A DNA stretch of 64,000 bases from assembly GCF_000146165.2 (NCBI RefSeq), contig NC_004347.2, forward strand, positions 1 through 64,000, given 5' to 3'. This DNA is from Shewanella oneidensis MR-1 (lineage in GTDB: Bacteria; Pseudomonadota; Gammaproteobacteria; Enterobacterales; Shewanellaceae). Below the pieces are notes generated by a model that saw only the letters and a program-made list of their open reading frames with translations, searched no databases and was not told the DNA's origin. Shown in pieces: positions 1 through 9,538 of this stretch (position 1 is the first letter of the stretch; every line of letters begins with the position of its first letter). A program made the translations under genes and the position numbers.

Positions 1-333
1 ACTAATAGATCTTAAGATCTTTATATAGATCTTCTTATTATTTTTACTATTAGGATCGCACTTTGCTGTGGGTAAGCCTATTTTCCCTTTTAGATCATTA
101 GGTAACGTGTAATCAATCCTGTGATCTACGCGAGATCTATTACCATAAAAGGTGGGGATAGATCCGCCTTTTATCCACAGGGTGGATCTTTGAGCGGATC
201 ATGATGTGAATAGCACAGAGGTTGATCAGATCTAAATAATAGTTTATCCACAAAAATATACATAAAATTAGTTTTTTGTGGATAATTTGGATCTAAACTG
301 TGGGTTGTTTAAGGTATTTTCCAAAAGAAGATC
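1..333. other. oriC: Chromosomal replication origin oriC, right portion (left edge cut by window)
   Basis: AT-rich 13-mer-like repeats starting AGATCTT lie at about 15-39, followed by the TTAGGATCGCA stretch that also follows the 13-mers in E. coli oriC. DnaA boxes seen: 67-75 (TGTGGGTAA, R1-like), 171-179 and 244-252 (TTATCCACA) and 277-285 (TGTGGATAA). Another perfect box lies inside mioC at 416-424. I count 13 GATC sites in the first 300 bases, where about one is expected by chance, which fits Dam/SeqA control. mioC reads toward the site as in E. coli. The left boundary and mnmG lie outside the window. Confidence 0.93.
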
Positions 334-774
334 TTAAATTTGATCTTGCCATTGTGCCAACCACGCTAAAGCAGGGTCTTCTGGCACAGGATCTTGTTGT
401 ACATCGATCTGGATCTTATCCACAACGGCTTTTGCACCGCTATATTCAAGTGCTTCTATTAGCTTCTCTGGGCCTTGGCAAAAGGTGTCATAACTTGAAT
501 CACCAATGGCACATAATGCGAATTTTACTTGGGTAAGATCTGGCGTGTTGAGTAGAAGTTCTTTACAAAATGGCTGTAAATTATCGGGAAGATCACCTGC
601 GCCGTGGGTGGATGAAACAAGGATCCAGAGGGGATAGGGTTTTAGCTCATCTAGCGTTGGATGCAGGAAAGTATGTACCTCATGCCCTAACGGGGTTAGC
701 TGCGCTTGCATTTCATCTGCTATATATTCGCTGCTGCCGAGGGTGGTACCGACTAATATCGCAATCTTGGTCAT
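334..774 (-). CDS. mioC: MioC, flavodoxin-like FMN-binding protein
   Basis: 146 residues, the usual MioC length. It is a short-chain flavodoxin. The N-terminal phosphate-binding loop (VGTTLGSSEYIAD, about residues 8-20) and the later STHGAGDLPDN and GDSSYDTFC segments are the FMN-contacting loops of the family. E. coli MioC is an electron-transfer protein linked to biotin synthase, and transcription of mioC runs into oriC. Here it also points into oriC, so its transcription could influence origin opening. A perfect DnaA box (416-424) lies in its 3' half. Family and gene order are certain; the exact physiological role is less so. Confidence 0.93.
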   Translation of the reverse strand: MTKIAILVGTTLGSSEYIADEMQAQLTPLGHEVHTFLHPTLDELKPYPLWILVSSTHGAGDLPDNLQPFCKELLLNTPDLTQVKFALCAIGDSSYDTFCQGPEKLIEALEYSGAKAVVDKIQIDVQQDPVPEDPALAWLAQWQDQI

Positions 775-953
775 TGTTACTGCTCTCTGTGGTCGTTAAT
801 TTTCTATCATTTTTGGGGCTTACATCTATTTACCGTGTTTTGTTGTATAAATTTAGCCAATATTGATTCGCAGTCTGTTAGTATCTTTGGCTGCAATCTT
901 GGTTTTATACCTATAACCGTAAGTTTTTTATAACAATTATAATAGGATAACAG

Positions 954-2504
954 ATGACTACACCTGTTGATGCGCCAAAATGGCCACGTCAAATCCCCTA
1001 TATTATTGCCAGTGAAGCTTGTGAGCGTTTCAGCTTTTACGGCATGCGCAATATTCTAACACCTTTCTTAATGACGGCACTTTTGCTGTCTATCCCTGAG
1101 GAGCTCCGCGGAGCAGTGGCAAAGGATGTGTTTCACTCCTTTGTCATAGGTGTGTACTTTTTCCCATTACTGGGCGGTTGGATAGCTGATCGTTTTTTTG
1201 GTAAATACAATACTATCTTATGGTTAAGTTTGATTTATTGTGTTGGCCATGCTTTCTTGGCTATTTTTGAGCACAGTGTGCAAGGTTTTTATACTGGGTT
1301 ATTTTTAATTGCTTTGGGTTCTGGTGGGATAAAACCTTTAGTCTCATCCTTTATGGGCGATCAATTTGATCAGAGCAATAAGTCCTTGGCTCAAAAGGCC
1401 TTTGATATGTTCTATTTTACGATCAACTTTGGTTCCTTCTTCGCATCATTATCTATGCCACTGTTACTTAAGAACTTTGGTGCTGCCGTAGCTTTTGGGA
1501 TCCCCGGTGTGCTGATGTTTGTCGCGACGGTATTTTTCTGGTTAGGTCGTAAGCGTTACATACATATGCCGCCAGAACCAAAAGATCCCCATGGTTTTTT
1601 ACCGGTGATCCGCAGTGCATTGCTTACTAAGGTGGAAGGTAAGGGAAATATCGGTTTAGTGCTTGCACTCATCGGTGGCGTTTCTGCGGCCTATGCGCTG
1701 GTTAATATTCCAACCCTTGGCATTGTCGCAGGCCTTTGTTGTGCCATGGTGCTAGTGATGGGGTTTGTTGGAGCGGGCGCCTCATTACAACTTGAACGCG
1801 CTAGAAAAAGTCATCCAGATGCTGCGGTAGATGGTGTACGTTCAGTTCTTCGAATTTTGGTTTTATTTGCTTTGGTGACCCCATTTTGGTCTCTATTCGA
1901 TCAAAAGGCTTCGACTTGGATTTTGCAGGCCAATGATATGGTTAAACCCCAGTGGTTTGAACCAGCGATGATGCAGGCATTAAACCCGCTGTTAGTAATG
2001 TTGTTGATCCCCTTTAATAACTTTGTGTTATATCCCGCGATTGAGCGTATGGGCGTCAAATTAACTGCGCTGCGTAAAATGGGGGCTGGGATAGCGATTA
2101 CAGGCTTAAGCTGGATTGTGGTGGGGACTATTCAATTGATGATGGATGGTGGTTCTGCACTTTCTATCTTCTGGCAGATTTTACCTTACGCTTTACTTAC
2201 ATTTGGTGAAGTACTGGTTTCGGCAACAGGACTTGAGTTTGCTTACAGCCAAGCGCCTAAAGCGATGAAAGGGACTATTATGAGTTTCTGGACTCTCTCA
2301 GTCACGGTCGGTAACCTTTGGGTATTGCTTGCGAATGTGAGTGTTAAAAGTCCTACTGTGACCGAACAAATAGTGCAAACGGGGATGAGCGTGACGGCAT
2401 TCCAAATGTTTTTCTTTGCCGGTTTTGCCATTCTAGCGGCAATTGTCTTTGCACTGTATGCCCGTTCATATCAAATGCAGGATCATTATCGGCAAGCGAC
2501 ATAA
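954..2504 (+). CDS. Proton-coupled oligopeptide transporter (POT/PTR family), PepTSo
   Basis: 516 residues, highly hydrophobic with about 14 membrane spans, an MFS-type POT transporter that imports di- and tripeptides with protons across the inner membrane. The family motif ExxERFxxY is at residues 21-29 (E21, E24, R25, Y29). A conserved GSGGIKP segment lies near residue 122 and a second conserved acidic segment, FGEVLVSATGLEF, near residue 419. The sequence agrees with my memory of the S. oneidensis transporter PepTSo, whose structure is known. The ATG at 954 is preceded by AGGA at 943-946. It is monocistronic and followed by a terminator shared with mnmE. Confidence 0.93.
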   Translation: MTTPVDAPKWPRQIPYIIASEACERFSFYGMRNILTPFLMTALLLSIPEELRGAVAKDVFHSFVIGVYFFPLLGGWIADRFFGKYNTILWLSLIYCVGHAFLAIFEHSVQGFYTGLFLIALGSGGIKPLVSSFMGDQFDQSNKSLAQKAFDMFYFTINFGSFFASLSMPLLLKNFGAAVAFGIPGVLMFVATVFFWLGRKRYIHMPPEPKDPHGFLPVIRSALLTKVEGKGNIGLVLALIGGVSAAYALVNIPTLGIVAGLCCAMVLVMGFVGAGASLQLERARKSHPDAAVDGVRSVLRILVLFALVTPFWSLFDQKASTWILQANDMVKPQWFEPAMMQALNPLLVMLLIPFNNFVLYPAIERMGVKLTALRKMGAGIAITGLSWIVVGTIQLMMDGGSALSIFWQILPYALLTFGEVLVSATGLEFAYSQAPKAMKGTIMSFWTLSVTVGNLWVLLANVSVKSPTVTEQIVQTGMSVTAFQMFFFAGFAILAAIVFALYARSYQMQDHYRQAT

Positions 2505-2538
2505 GTGATAACTCAACTGGTCGCGTTAATCTAAAAAC

Positions 2539-2567
2539 AAAAAAGCCCATGAAAATGGGCTTTTTTA
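2539..2567. terminator. Bidirectional terminator between pepT and mnmE
   Basis: Stem GCCCAT (2545-2550) / ATGGGC (2555-2560) with loop GAAA, flanked by A-run on the left and T-run on the right, so it can stop both convergent genes. Confidence 0.85.
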
Positions 2568-2588
2568 GTCTGATACTTATCAGTTCGT

Positions 2589-3962
2589 TTACTTACCGAT
2601 ACAGAATGAGCTAAAAATTTTGCCGAGTAGATCGTCTGAGGTAAAACGTCCGGTAATTTCCGATAGGGCTAATTGCGCCATTCTCAGTTCTTCCGCTAAT
2701 AGTTCGCCCGCGAGGTAAACTTCTAATTGTTCTTTACCGAGTTGCAGATGGCTTGCGGCTATTTCTAAGGCCTCAAGGTGACGGCGACGGGCGATAAAGC
2801 CACCTTCGAGGTTGCTTTGATAACCCATTAGCGATTTAAGGTGCTGTTTTAACTCGTCAACACCGAGGCCTGTTTTGGCCGAGATCCGATAGACGCTATA
2901 GCCTTTTTCTTCGGTCATTTCGAGGTTTTCACCGGTGAGATCCGCTTTATTACGGATCACAGTTACCCCTAAATTGGTGGGGAGGCGATTGATAAAATCG
3001 GGCCAAATATCGTGGGGATCGACAGCCGTGGTTGTTGTGCCATCGACCATAAATAACACCCGATCGGCGCTGTTGATTTCATTCCATGCGCGCTCGATAC
3101 CAATTTGTTCAACGGTATCGGTTGTATCGCGTAAACCTGCGGTGTCGATAATATGCAGCGGCATACCATCTAAATGGATATGTTCGCGCAACACATCGCG
3201 TGTGGTACCGGCAATTTCGGTCACAATGGCCGACTCTTTACCTGCAAGGGCGTTGAGTAGGCTCGATTTTCCGGCATTTGGACGACCAGCAATCACCACT
3301 TTCATCCCTTCACGAATGATAGAACCTTGCTTGGCACTGGCCTGAACAGCAATGAGTTTGTCGATGATTTTATACAGCGCATTGGCTATTTTGCCATCAC
3401 TTAAAAAGTCGACTTCTTCATCGGGGAAATCAATGGCGGCTTCGACGTATAAACGCAGATGGGTGACTTGGTCCACCAGCTCATGCACTTCCTTTGAAAA
3501 CTCACCTTGGAGCGATTGCAGCGCGCTTTTAGCCGCTTGTTCACTGGTAGCATCAATAAGGTCGGCAATGGCTTCGGCTTGGGTTAAGTCGAGCTTGTCG
3601 TTCATAAAGGCTTGTTCACTAAACTCGCCGGGTTTGGCGATGCGAATGCCTTCAACTTCGAGCACGCGTTTGATCAACATGTCGAGAACGATTTGACCGC
3701 CGTGGCCCTGTAGCTCTAAAACATCTTCACCGGTGAAGGAGTTTGGGCCTTTAAAGAACAAGGCTATGCCTTGGTCTATGACTTGGCCAGAGGCACTTTT
3801 AAAGTAGCAATAATCGGCATAACGGGGTTTAGGCAAATGACCTAATACGGCCATGGCAACGTTCGTCGCCTTATCACCTGAGATACGTATGATACCCACT
3901 CCGCCTCGTCCGGGCGCGGTGGCCTGTGCCACGATAGTGTCAGTTGTCACGGAAATACCCAT
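2589..3962 (-). CDS. mnmE: tRNA modification GTPase MnmE (TrmE)
   Basis: 457 residues. With MnmG it forms the 5-carboxymethylaminomethyl group on U34 of certain tRNAs. N-terminal formyl-THF-binding dimerisation domain ([20 protein letters not shown] near residue 10), helical domain, and an embedded G domain: GRPNAGKSS (G1, about residue 226), DTAG (G3) and NKAD (G4). The C-terminus ends in the family FCIGK motif carrying the catalytic cysteine. It lies downstream of yidC as in E. coli, but a hairpin at 3988-4015 separates the two. Start ATG at 3962; the Shine-Dalgarno is weak. Confidence 0.97.
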   Translation of the reverse strand: MGISVTTDTIVAQATAPGRGGVGIIRISGDKATNVAMAVLGHLPKPRYADYCYFKSASGQVIDQGIALFFKGPNSFTGEDVLELQGHGGQIVLDMLIKRVLEVEGIRIAKPGEFSEQAFMNDKLDLTQAEAIADLIDATSEQAAKSALQSLQGEFSKEVHELVDQVTHLRLYVEAAIDFPDEEVDFLSDGKIANALYKIIDKLIAVQASAKQGSIIREGMKVVIAGRPNAGKSSLLNALAGKESAIVTEIAGTTRDVLREHIHLDGMPLHIIDTAGLRDTTDTVEQIGIERAWNEINSADRVLFMVDGTTTTAVDPHDIWPDFINRLPTNLGVTVIRNKADLTGENLEMTEEKGYSVYRISAKTGLGVDELKQHLKSLMGYQSNLEGGFIARRRHLEALEIAASHLQLGKEQLEVYLAGELLAEELRMAQLALSEITGRFTSDDLLGKIFSSFCIGK

Positions 3963-3987
3963 TAAATATCTATCAAATCATCTAAAG

Positions 3988-4015
3988 GAAAAGGCGGCCA
4001 ATGAAGCCGCCTTTT
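3988..4015 (-). terminator. Hairpin terminator/attenuator between yidC and mnmE
   Basis: Stem AAGGCGGC / GCCGCCTT with a 7-base loop. Read on the minus strand it ends yidC transcription with TTTT, only about 25 bases before the mnmE start, so it may only partly attenuate read-through. Confidence 0.7.
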
Positions 4016-4057
4016 TGAATATGCACAGAGCCATTAGCTCTTATCTAGCGCTTGGGC

Positions 4058-5683
4058 TTAGTTTAAGCCTTTTTTCTCTAGACCTGCATAAATAATCTTC
4101 TGCTGGATGATGGCTACAATGTTACCCACTAACCAGTAAAGCACCAGACCTGATGGGAACCACAGGAAGAATACGGTAAAGATCACTGGCATCCACTGCA
4201 TCATCTTCACTTGCATTGGGTCCATCGTTGGTGCGATTGGTTGCATCTTCTGCATGATGAACATAGAAACACCCATCAGCAGTGGCAGAATGTAGTAAGG
4301 ATCTTGGACCGATAAGTCGTGGATCCATAACATAAATGGCGCATGACGCAGCTCGAAGCTTTCTAACAATACCCAGTATAAAGCGATGAAGATTGGCATC
4401 TGTAACAGGATAGGTAAACAGCCACCCATAGGGTTAACTTTTTCCTTCTTGTACAGTTCCATCATGGCTTGACCCATCTTTTGACGGTCATCACCGAAGC
4501 GTTCTTTCAAATCCTGCAGTTTTGGCTGTAGGTTACGCATCTTCGCCATTGAGGTGTACTGCGCTTTGGTGAGCGGGAACAGTAAACCACGAACGGTTAA
4601 GGTGATCAGGATAATTGCCACACCCCAGTTACCTACAAATGATTGATAGAACATCAATAACCAGTGGATTGGTACTGCTAACCACCAGAGGAAACCGTAA
4701 TCGACTACTAGGTTTAAGGTATCAGATAACGCTGACAGCGCTTTTTGATCCTTAGGGCCGACATAGAATTGAGAGCTAATTTCTTGAGTTGCACCAGGTG
4801 CAACATCGTATACCGCACCACGGAAACCAATATTGGCTAAACCGCCAGCGCTCACACTTGAGAAAATGGTGTTGCTATCTGTTGCTGGTGGGATCCAAGC
4901 TGATACGAAGTAATGTTGCAACATCGCAGCCCAACCACCGATAGTCGGTTGATTGAGGTTATTTTTGCCCATATCTTCGAAGTTGTACTTTTCGTAACGC
5001 ACGCTGGCAGTAGAGAATGCGGCGCCACGGTAAGTTGGCATCATCATGCTGCTTTCAGATGGCTTGATGGTCTGTTTAATCTGACCGTACATCTGAACTT
5101 GTAATGGTGCCGCTGAAGTGTTGTTGATTTTGTAATCGATATTGACATTAAACTTGCCGCGATGGAATACAAACACTTTCGTGTAAGTCACACCATTCTC
5201 AGCTACATAGGTCAGTGGTACTTCTAAACTGTCTTGGCCATCGGCTAGGGTAAATTCGGTTTTGCTTGCGGCAAATATGGCGCGACCCTTAGCACTGCTA
5301 TCTATACCATCACGACCAATTAGGCCGCTCTGCGCGATATAGGTGAAATCTTTGGTTTGCTCAAGCAAAACAAATGGCTGGTCTTTACCCTGTTCCAACT
5401 TGTGTGAAACCAGTGCAGCATAAACAATGTCACCACCCACAGGGTTGATTTGTACATCTAGCTGATCGGTTTTAACCGTGATTAGATTTTGCGTAGCCGC
5501 GACTGCTGCTGGCACGCCTGTATCCGCTTCTGGAACATCAGCACTGTGGTTAGTGGTTGCATTCGCCACTACAGACGATTCGGTTGCAACGGGTTTTGGA
5601 GCTTTGTCTGCTTGCCACTGTTGCCACAGCAAAAAGCTGACAAACAGTAGTCCTATTAGCAATATATTGCGTTGAGATTCCAT
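4058..5683 (-). CDS. yidC: Membrane protein insertase YidC
   Basis: 541 residues. Inner-membrane insertase/chaperone working with or without SecYEG. The N-terminal signal anchor ([18 protein letters not shown]) is followed by a large periplasmic beta domain (about 60-330), then the conserved five-span core: [21 protein letters not shown], the cytoplasmic [24 protein letters not shown] hairpin region, and C-terminal spans ending near [15 protein letters not shown]. Gene order rpmH-rnpA-yidD-yidC is the classical one; only 3 bases separate yidD and yidC. Confidence 0.97.
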
Positions 5684-5686
5684 AGC

Positions 5687-5941
5687 CTATTTATTACACC
5701 TGTCATTTTTAGGGGGGACGGGATCACTACCGCCGGGATGCAAAGGGTGACATTTTAATATGCGTTTCAATGCAAACCAACAACCTTTCGCGGTTCCGTG
5801 CACTTTTATTGCCTCAATGGCGTAATGAGAGCAAGTGGGATTGAAACGGCACCGAGGTCCCAAGATTGGGCTGATGAAGATTTGATAGCCACGAATTAAC
5901 GTGGTTGCTAGCCATTGTAGCGGCGACTGAGTTTGCGCCAT
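5687..5941 (-). CDS. yidD: YidD, membrane protein insertion efficiency factor
   Basis: 84 residues with the family signature [11 protein letters not shown] (about 31-41) and a further [13 protein letters not shown] segment. N-terminal amphipathic stretch [19 protein letters not shown]. It is thought to assist YidC-dependent insertion. Its start overlaps the end of rnpA by 34 bases, which suggests translational coupling. Confidence 0.95.
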   Translation of the reverse strand: MAQTQSPLQWLATTLIRGYQIFISPILGPRCRFNPTCSHYAIEAIKVHGTAKGCWFALKRILKCHPLHPGGSDPVPPKNDRCNK

Positions 5942-6264
5942 AGCTTTTCTATCAACTTGTTGAGCTCAGCATTTTCCATTTCCATCACCCCATTTCTAAC
6001 CAGCACAACAATATCAAGGTGAGGGATGTTGTGTTGATTGAGGCGAAAACTATCTCTGATCACTCGCTTAATGCGATTACGCTGATTGGCGCGTTTTACA
6101 TAGCGTTTAGCAACAGTCAGTCCCAGACGCGGATGTTGCTCCGAATTAGGAATGGCAAGCAAGGTTATTTCAGCAGAAGATGCTTTGATGGGATTGGAGA
6201 ATACAGATTTAAATTGCGCGGGAGTTAGCAATCGTAACTCCCGCGTAAAGGTATAGCTAGTCAA
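5908..6264 (-). CDS. rnpA: Ribonuclease P protein component
   Basis: 118 residues, basic, the protein subunit of RNase P that matures tRNA 5' ends. The family RNR motif is visible as [16 protein letters not shown] (about 60-75), and [13 protein letters not shown] precedes it. It follows rpmH by 16 bases and overlaps yidD. Confidence 0.97.
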   Translation of the reverse strand: MTSYTFTRELRLLTPAQFKSVFSNPIKASSAEITLLAIPNSEQHPRLGLTVAKRYVKRANQRNRIKRVIRDSFRLNQHNIPHLDIVVLVRNGVMEMENAELNKLIEKLWRKLSRRYNG

Positions 6265-6280
6265 CTAGTTATCCACTTAA

Positions 6281-6418
6281 TTAAGCAGATAAACGAGCGC
6301 GACCTTTCGCACGACGACGTGCAAGCACCTTACGGCCGCCTGCAGTAGCCATACGAGCGCGGAAGCCGTGAGAACGCTTGCGCTTCAGGTTGCTAGGTTG
6401 AAAAGTACGTTTACTCAT
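6281..6418 (-). CDS. rpmH: Ribosomal protein L34
   Basis: 45 residues, read by direct translation of the minus strand: begins [19 protein letters not shown] and ends [11 protein letters not shown]. Very basic, the standard L34 length and sequence. It is the first gene of rpmH-rnpA-yidD-yidC and is divergent from dnaA. Confidence 0.98.
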   Translation of the reverse strand: MSKRTFQPSNLKRKRSHGFRARMATAGGRKVLARRRAKGRARLSA

Positions 6419-6872
6419 GATGGCAATCCGTCTTTGTTATTAGTGAACATATCCTTATCTCTACTGCTAGAGGTAAGGGTAAAAAAGAGGCCGAATTGTA
6501 ATCACTTTACTTGTCCCCGTCAACAACGAAAGTCAGCAAGTGGGTTATTTCTGCCAGCGTATCCTTAGATCAATTCCCCGTATACACCACAAGATGTGGA
6601 TAACTCTGTGTATGGACACTACATATAGTAGTGAAGGGGATCTATTAACAGATCAAAGGGGCGCCATTATAGATCAATCTGGATCGCTTAATAAAGCGGG
6701 ATTTTCCCTATTTGTTGAATAAAAGGATCGAATTTGATCTTTGATGATCTTTGATGATCGAGGATGTCTACATAGAATGATCTTGTTGGGGATAATTATT
6801 TTTTAAGGATAGCGATCCTTGAGATCTCGCTATAGAATACACCTCTTTTGATGATCTTTTGGGGATAACTTA
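6419..6872. promoter_or_regulatory. rpmH/dnaA divergent control region with DnaA boxes and GATC cluster
   Basis: 454 bases without a gene. I see a perfect DnaA box at 6595-6603 (TGTGGATAA), two one-mismatch boxes (TGGGGATAA) at 6787-6795 and 6860-6868, and 13 GATC sites between 6568 and 6856. Four of these GATCs (6726, 6736, 6746, 6756) are exactly 10 bases apart. This fits DnaA autoregulation and SeqA/Dam control of dnaA. I could not assign -35/-10 boxes with confidence. Confidence 0.8.
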
Positions 6873-8255
6873 GTGGCGGTTTCACTTTGGCAACAATGTA
6901 TCGGACGACTGCAAGATGAGCTTTCTGCTCAGCAGTTCAGTATGTGGATCAGACCGTTACAAGCTGAAATGGATGGAGATACTTTGGTGCTATATGCGCC
7001 TAACCGCTTCGTGCTCGATTGGGTTAGGGATAAATACATCAATATCATTAATCAGTTTTTTACTGAGCAAATGGGTAATGATGCGCCTAAGTTACGCTTC
7101 GATATCGGTAGTCGTCCATCAGCTAAAAAGCCTGAGCCAGCGCCCGTTGCGGCTGTGCGTGTGCCCAGTCCCCAAACCAAAGCCTCTGTAGGTACGGCAT
7201 TTAATACTACAGAGCCTGTTGCTAATACCAATCATCGCAGCAATATCAATCCAACTTATCAATTCGATAATTTTGTTGAGGGTAAGTCAAACCAACTGGG
7301 TAAAGCCGCTGCATTGCAAGTCGCTGAAAATCCGGGTGGCGCCTATAACCCGTTATTCTTATATGGTGGAACCGGTCTCGGTAAAACACACCTGTTGCAC
7401 GCGGTTGGTAATGGGATCATTAAAAACAACCCCAATGCAAAAGTGGTTTATATGCATTCCGAGCGTTTTGTGCAGGATATGGTTAAAGCGCTGCAAAACA
7501 ATGCGATCGAAGAATTTAAACGTTACTATCGTAGTGTTGATGCGTTGTTTATCGATGATATTCAATTCTTTGCTAACAAAGACCGATCGCAGGAAGAATT
7601 TTTCCATACCTTTAATGCGCTGCTTGAAGGTAATCATCAAATCATCCTAACGTCGGATCGTTATCCAAAAGAAATCGACGGTGTTGAAGACAGATTAAAA
7701 TCCCGCTTTGGTTGGGGCTTAACGGTAGCGATTGAGCCGCCAGAGCTCGAAACCCGTGTCGCGATTTTGATGCGTAAAGCCCAAGAGAGCGGTATTAATT
7801 TACCCGATGAAGTGGCCTTCTTTATTGCTAAACGTTTACGTTCTAACGTCCGTGAATTAGAAGGGGCCTTAAACCGGGTGATTGCTAACGCAAACTTTAC
7901 CGGCCGCCCAATTACGATTGATTTTGTGCGCGAAGCCCTGCGTGACCTCTTGGCACTGCAGGAAAAATTAGTCACTATAGATAACATTCAGAAAACCGTA
8001 GCTGAATACTACAAAATCAAGATGGCTGATATGTTGTCTAAGCGTCGTTCGCGCAGTGTTGCGCGCCCAAGACAAGTGGCGATGGCGTTATCTAAAGAAT
8101 TAACTAACCAGAGCTTGCCGGAAATTGGTGATGCCTTTGGTGGTAGAGATCACACCACAGTGTTACATGCCTGTCGTAAGATTGCTCAGCTACGGGAAGA
8201 GAGTCACGACATTAAAGAAGATTATGCTAACTTGATTAGAACCTTATCTTCTTAA
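6873..8255 (+). CDS. dnaA: Chromosomal replication initiator DnaA
   Basis: 460 residues; GTG start at 6873 ([17 protein letters not shown]), with a G-rich stretch 8-12 bases upstream. Domain I is N-terminal, a linker rich in P, A and T spans about 85-125, and the AAA+ domain has Walker [12 protein letters not shown] (about 165) and Walker B LFIDDIQF (about 228). The C-terminal DNA-binding domain carries the DnaA signature [15 protein letters not shown] (about 424). It unwinds oriC at 1-333. First gene of dnaA-dnaN-recF-gyrB. Confidence 0.98.
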   Translation: MAVSLWQQCIGRLQDELSAQQFSMWIRPLQAEMDGDTLVLYAPNRFVLDWVRDKYINIINQFFTEQMGNDAPKLRFDIGSRPSAKKPEPAPVAAVRVPSPQTKASVGTAFNTTEPVANTNHRSNINPTYQFDNFVEGKSNQLGKAAALQVAENPGGAYNPLFLYGGTGLGKTHLLHAVGNGIIKNNPNAKVVYMHSERFVQDMVKALQNNAIEEFKRYYRSVDALFIDDIQFFANKDRSQEEFFHTFNALLEGNHQIILTSDRYPKEIDGVEDRLKSRFGWGLTVAIEPPELETRVAILMRKAQESGINLPDEVAFFIAKRLRSNVRELEGALNRVIANANFTGRPITIDFVREALRDLLALQEKLVTIDNIQKTVAEYYKIKMADMLSKRRSRSVARPRQVAMALSKELTNQSLPEIGDAFGGRDHTTVLHACRKIAQLREESHDIKEDYANLIRTLSS

Positions 8256-8275
8256 AATCAAGGAATTTGGACACT

Positions 8276-9376
8276 ATGAAATTTTCAATTGATAGGGACG
8301 CCCTATTAAAGCCGCTTCAATTGGTTTGTGGTGCGGTAGAAAGACGCCATAACTTGCCTATTTTGGCAAATCTCCTTGTAGAAGTTAGTGGTCACTCACT
8401 CAAATTAACAGGTACAGACCTCGAAGTTGAGTTAGTAGGTCAGGCGGTTATTCATGGTGATATTGAAGAAGGTCGCACAACAGTTCCTGCAAAGAAGCTG
8501 TTAGACATCGTAAAATCCTTACCCGAGCAAAGCGAGTTAAAGGTCGAGCAACAAGATAACAAATGGTTGTTGCGCTCTGGCCGTAGTCGTTTTTCGCTGG
8601 CAACACTGCCCGCGGAAGAGTATCCGAATGTAGAAGCCTTCCAAGCCGAAATCGAATTTACCCTTAAGCAAGGTGTGCTCAAGTCGCTGATTGATGCGAC
8701 CCAGTTTTCGATGGCTAACCAAGACGTACGTTACTACCTTAATGGATTATTGATTGAAACCGAAGGTAATATGCTACGCGCTATTGCAACCGACGGTCAC
8801 CGTTTGGCCTTAAGTCATCGAGTTATCGAAGCACAATTACCTGAGAAGCAAGTGATTGTACCTCGTAAAGGTGTGATGGAAATGGCGCGTTTGTTGGAAA
8901 CTGATGATTTAGATATCGCTATTTCCATTGGTGACAATGCGATTCGCGCGACCACCAGCACCACAGTCTTTACCAGTAAATTAGTCGATGGCCGCTTCCC
9001 TGATTATCGCCGCGTATTACCGAAAGGCGGTGATAAAATCGTTATTGCTAGCCGTAACCACTTCAAACAAGCTTTAACGCGCGCTTCTATTTTATCCAAT
9101 GAGAAGTTTCGCGGTGTACGCATTCAGTTAGAAGCGGGATTACTCAAAATCACCGCCAATAACCCTGAGCAGGAAGAAGCGGAAGAAATCATCGATGTGG
9201 ATTACAACAATCTGCCACTCGAAATTGGTTTCAACGTCAGCTACTTATTGGATGTATTGAACAACCTTAAGTCCGATGATGTGCGTATCACTCTAATCGA
9301 TGGTAACTCGAGCGCCTTGCTGGAAAACCACTTGGAAGAAGATTCCATGTATGTGGTTATGCCAATGCGTTTATAG
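8276..9376 (+). CDS. dnaN: DNA polymerase III beta subunit (sliding clamp)
   Basis: 366 residues from ATG 8276 (MKFSIDRDALLKPLQ). An in-frame TTG nine bases upstream is rejected because AGGA at 8261-8264 fits the ATG and 366 is the family length. Three clamp repeats; ends in MPMRL, the conserved C-terminus. The processivity clamp for replication and repair. It starts 20 bases after dnaA and is probably co-transcribed. Confidence 0.98.
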   Translation: MKFSIDRDALLKPLQLVCGAVERRHNLPILANLLVEVSGHSLKLTGTDLEVELVGQAVIHGDIEEGRTTVPAKKLLDIVKSLPEQSELKVEQQDNKWLLRSGRSRFSLATLPAEEYPNVEAFQAEIEFTLKQGVLKSLIDATQFSMANQDVRYYLNGLLIETEGNMLRAIATDGHRLALSHRVIEAQLPEKQVIVPRKGVMEMARLLETDDLDIAISIGDNAIRATTSTTVFTSKLVDGRFPDYRRVLPKGGDKIVIASRNHFKQALTRASILSNEKFRGVRIQLEAGLLKITANNPEQEEAEEIIDVDYNNLPLEIGFNVSYLLDVLNNLKSDDVRITLIDGNSSALLENHLEEDSMYVVMPMRL

Positions 9377-9399
9377 TCATCCCATTTCTAAGCAGTACC

Positions 9400-9423
9400 A
9401 TACGCCGCTTTTTAGCGGCGTAT
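9400..9423 (+). terminator. Strong hairpin in dnaN-recF spacer (attenuator?)
   Basis: Perfect 10-bp stem ATACGCCGCT (9400-9409) / AGCGGCGTAT (9414-9423) with TTTT loop. No T-run follows, so it is either a weak terminator or an RNA-stability/processing element between dnaN and recF. Confidence 0.5.
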
Positions 9424-9538
9424 ATGTCTTCAAACTGTGTCATATGTCCTCTTATTTTACTCGGATAGAAATGAATTGCGGTATGATGATCGTCCTGAGT
9501 GTTGGCCTAAGCCGTTGATGCGGTTTGATGAGTAACGC

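Noticed and set aside
6269..6277. TTATCCACT near-DnaA box between rnpA and rpmH
   Set aside because: One mismatch and isolated, likely chance; not counted among the dnaA-promoter boxes.
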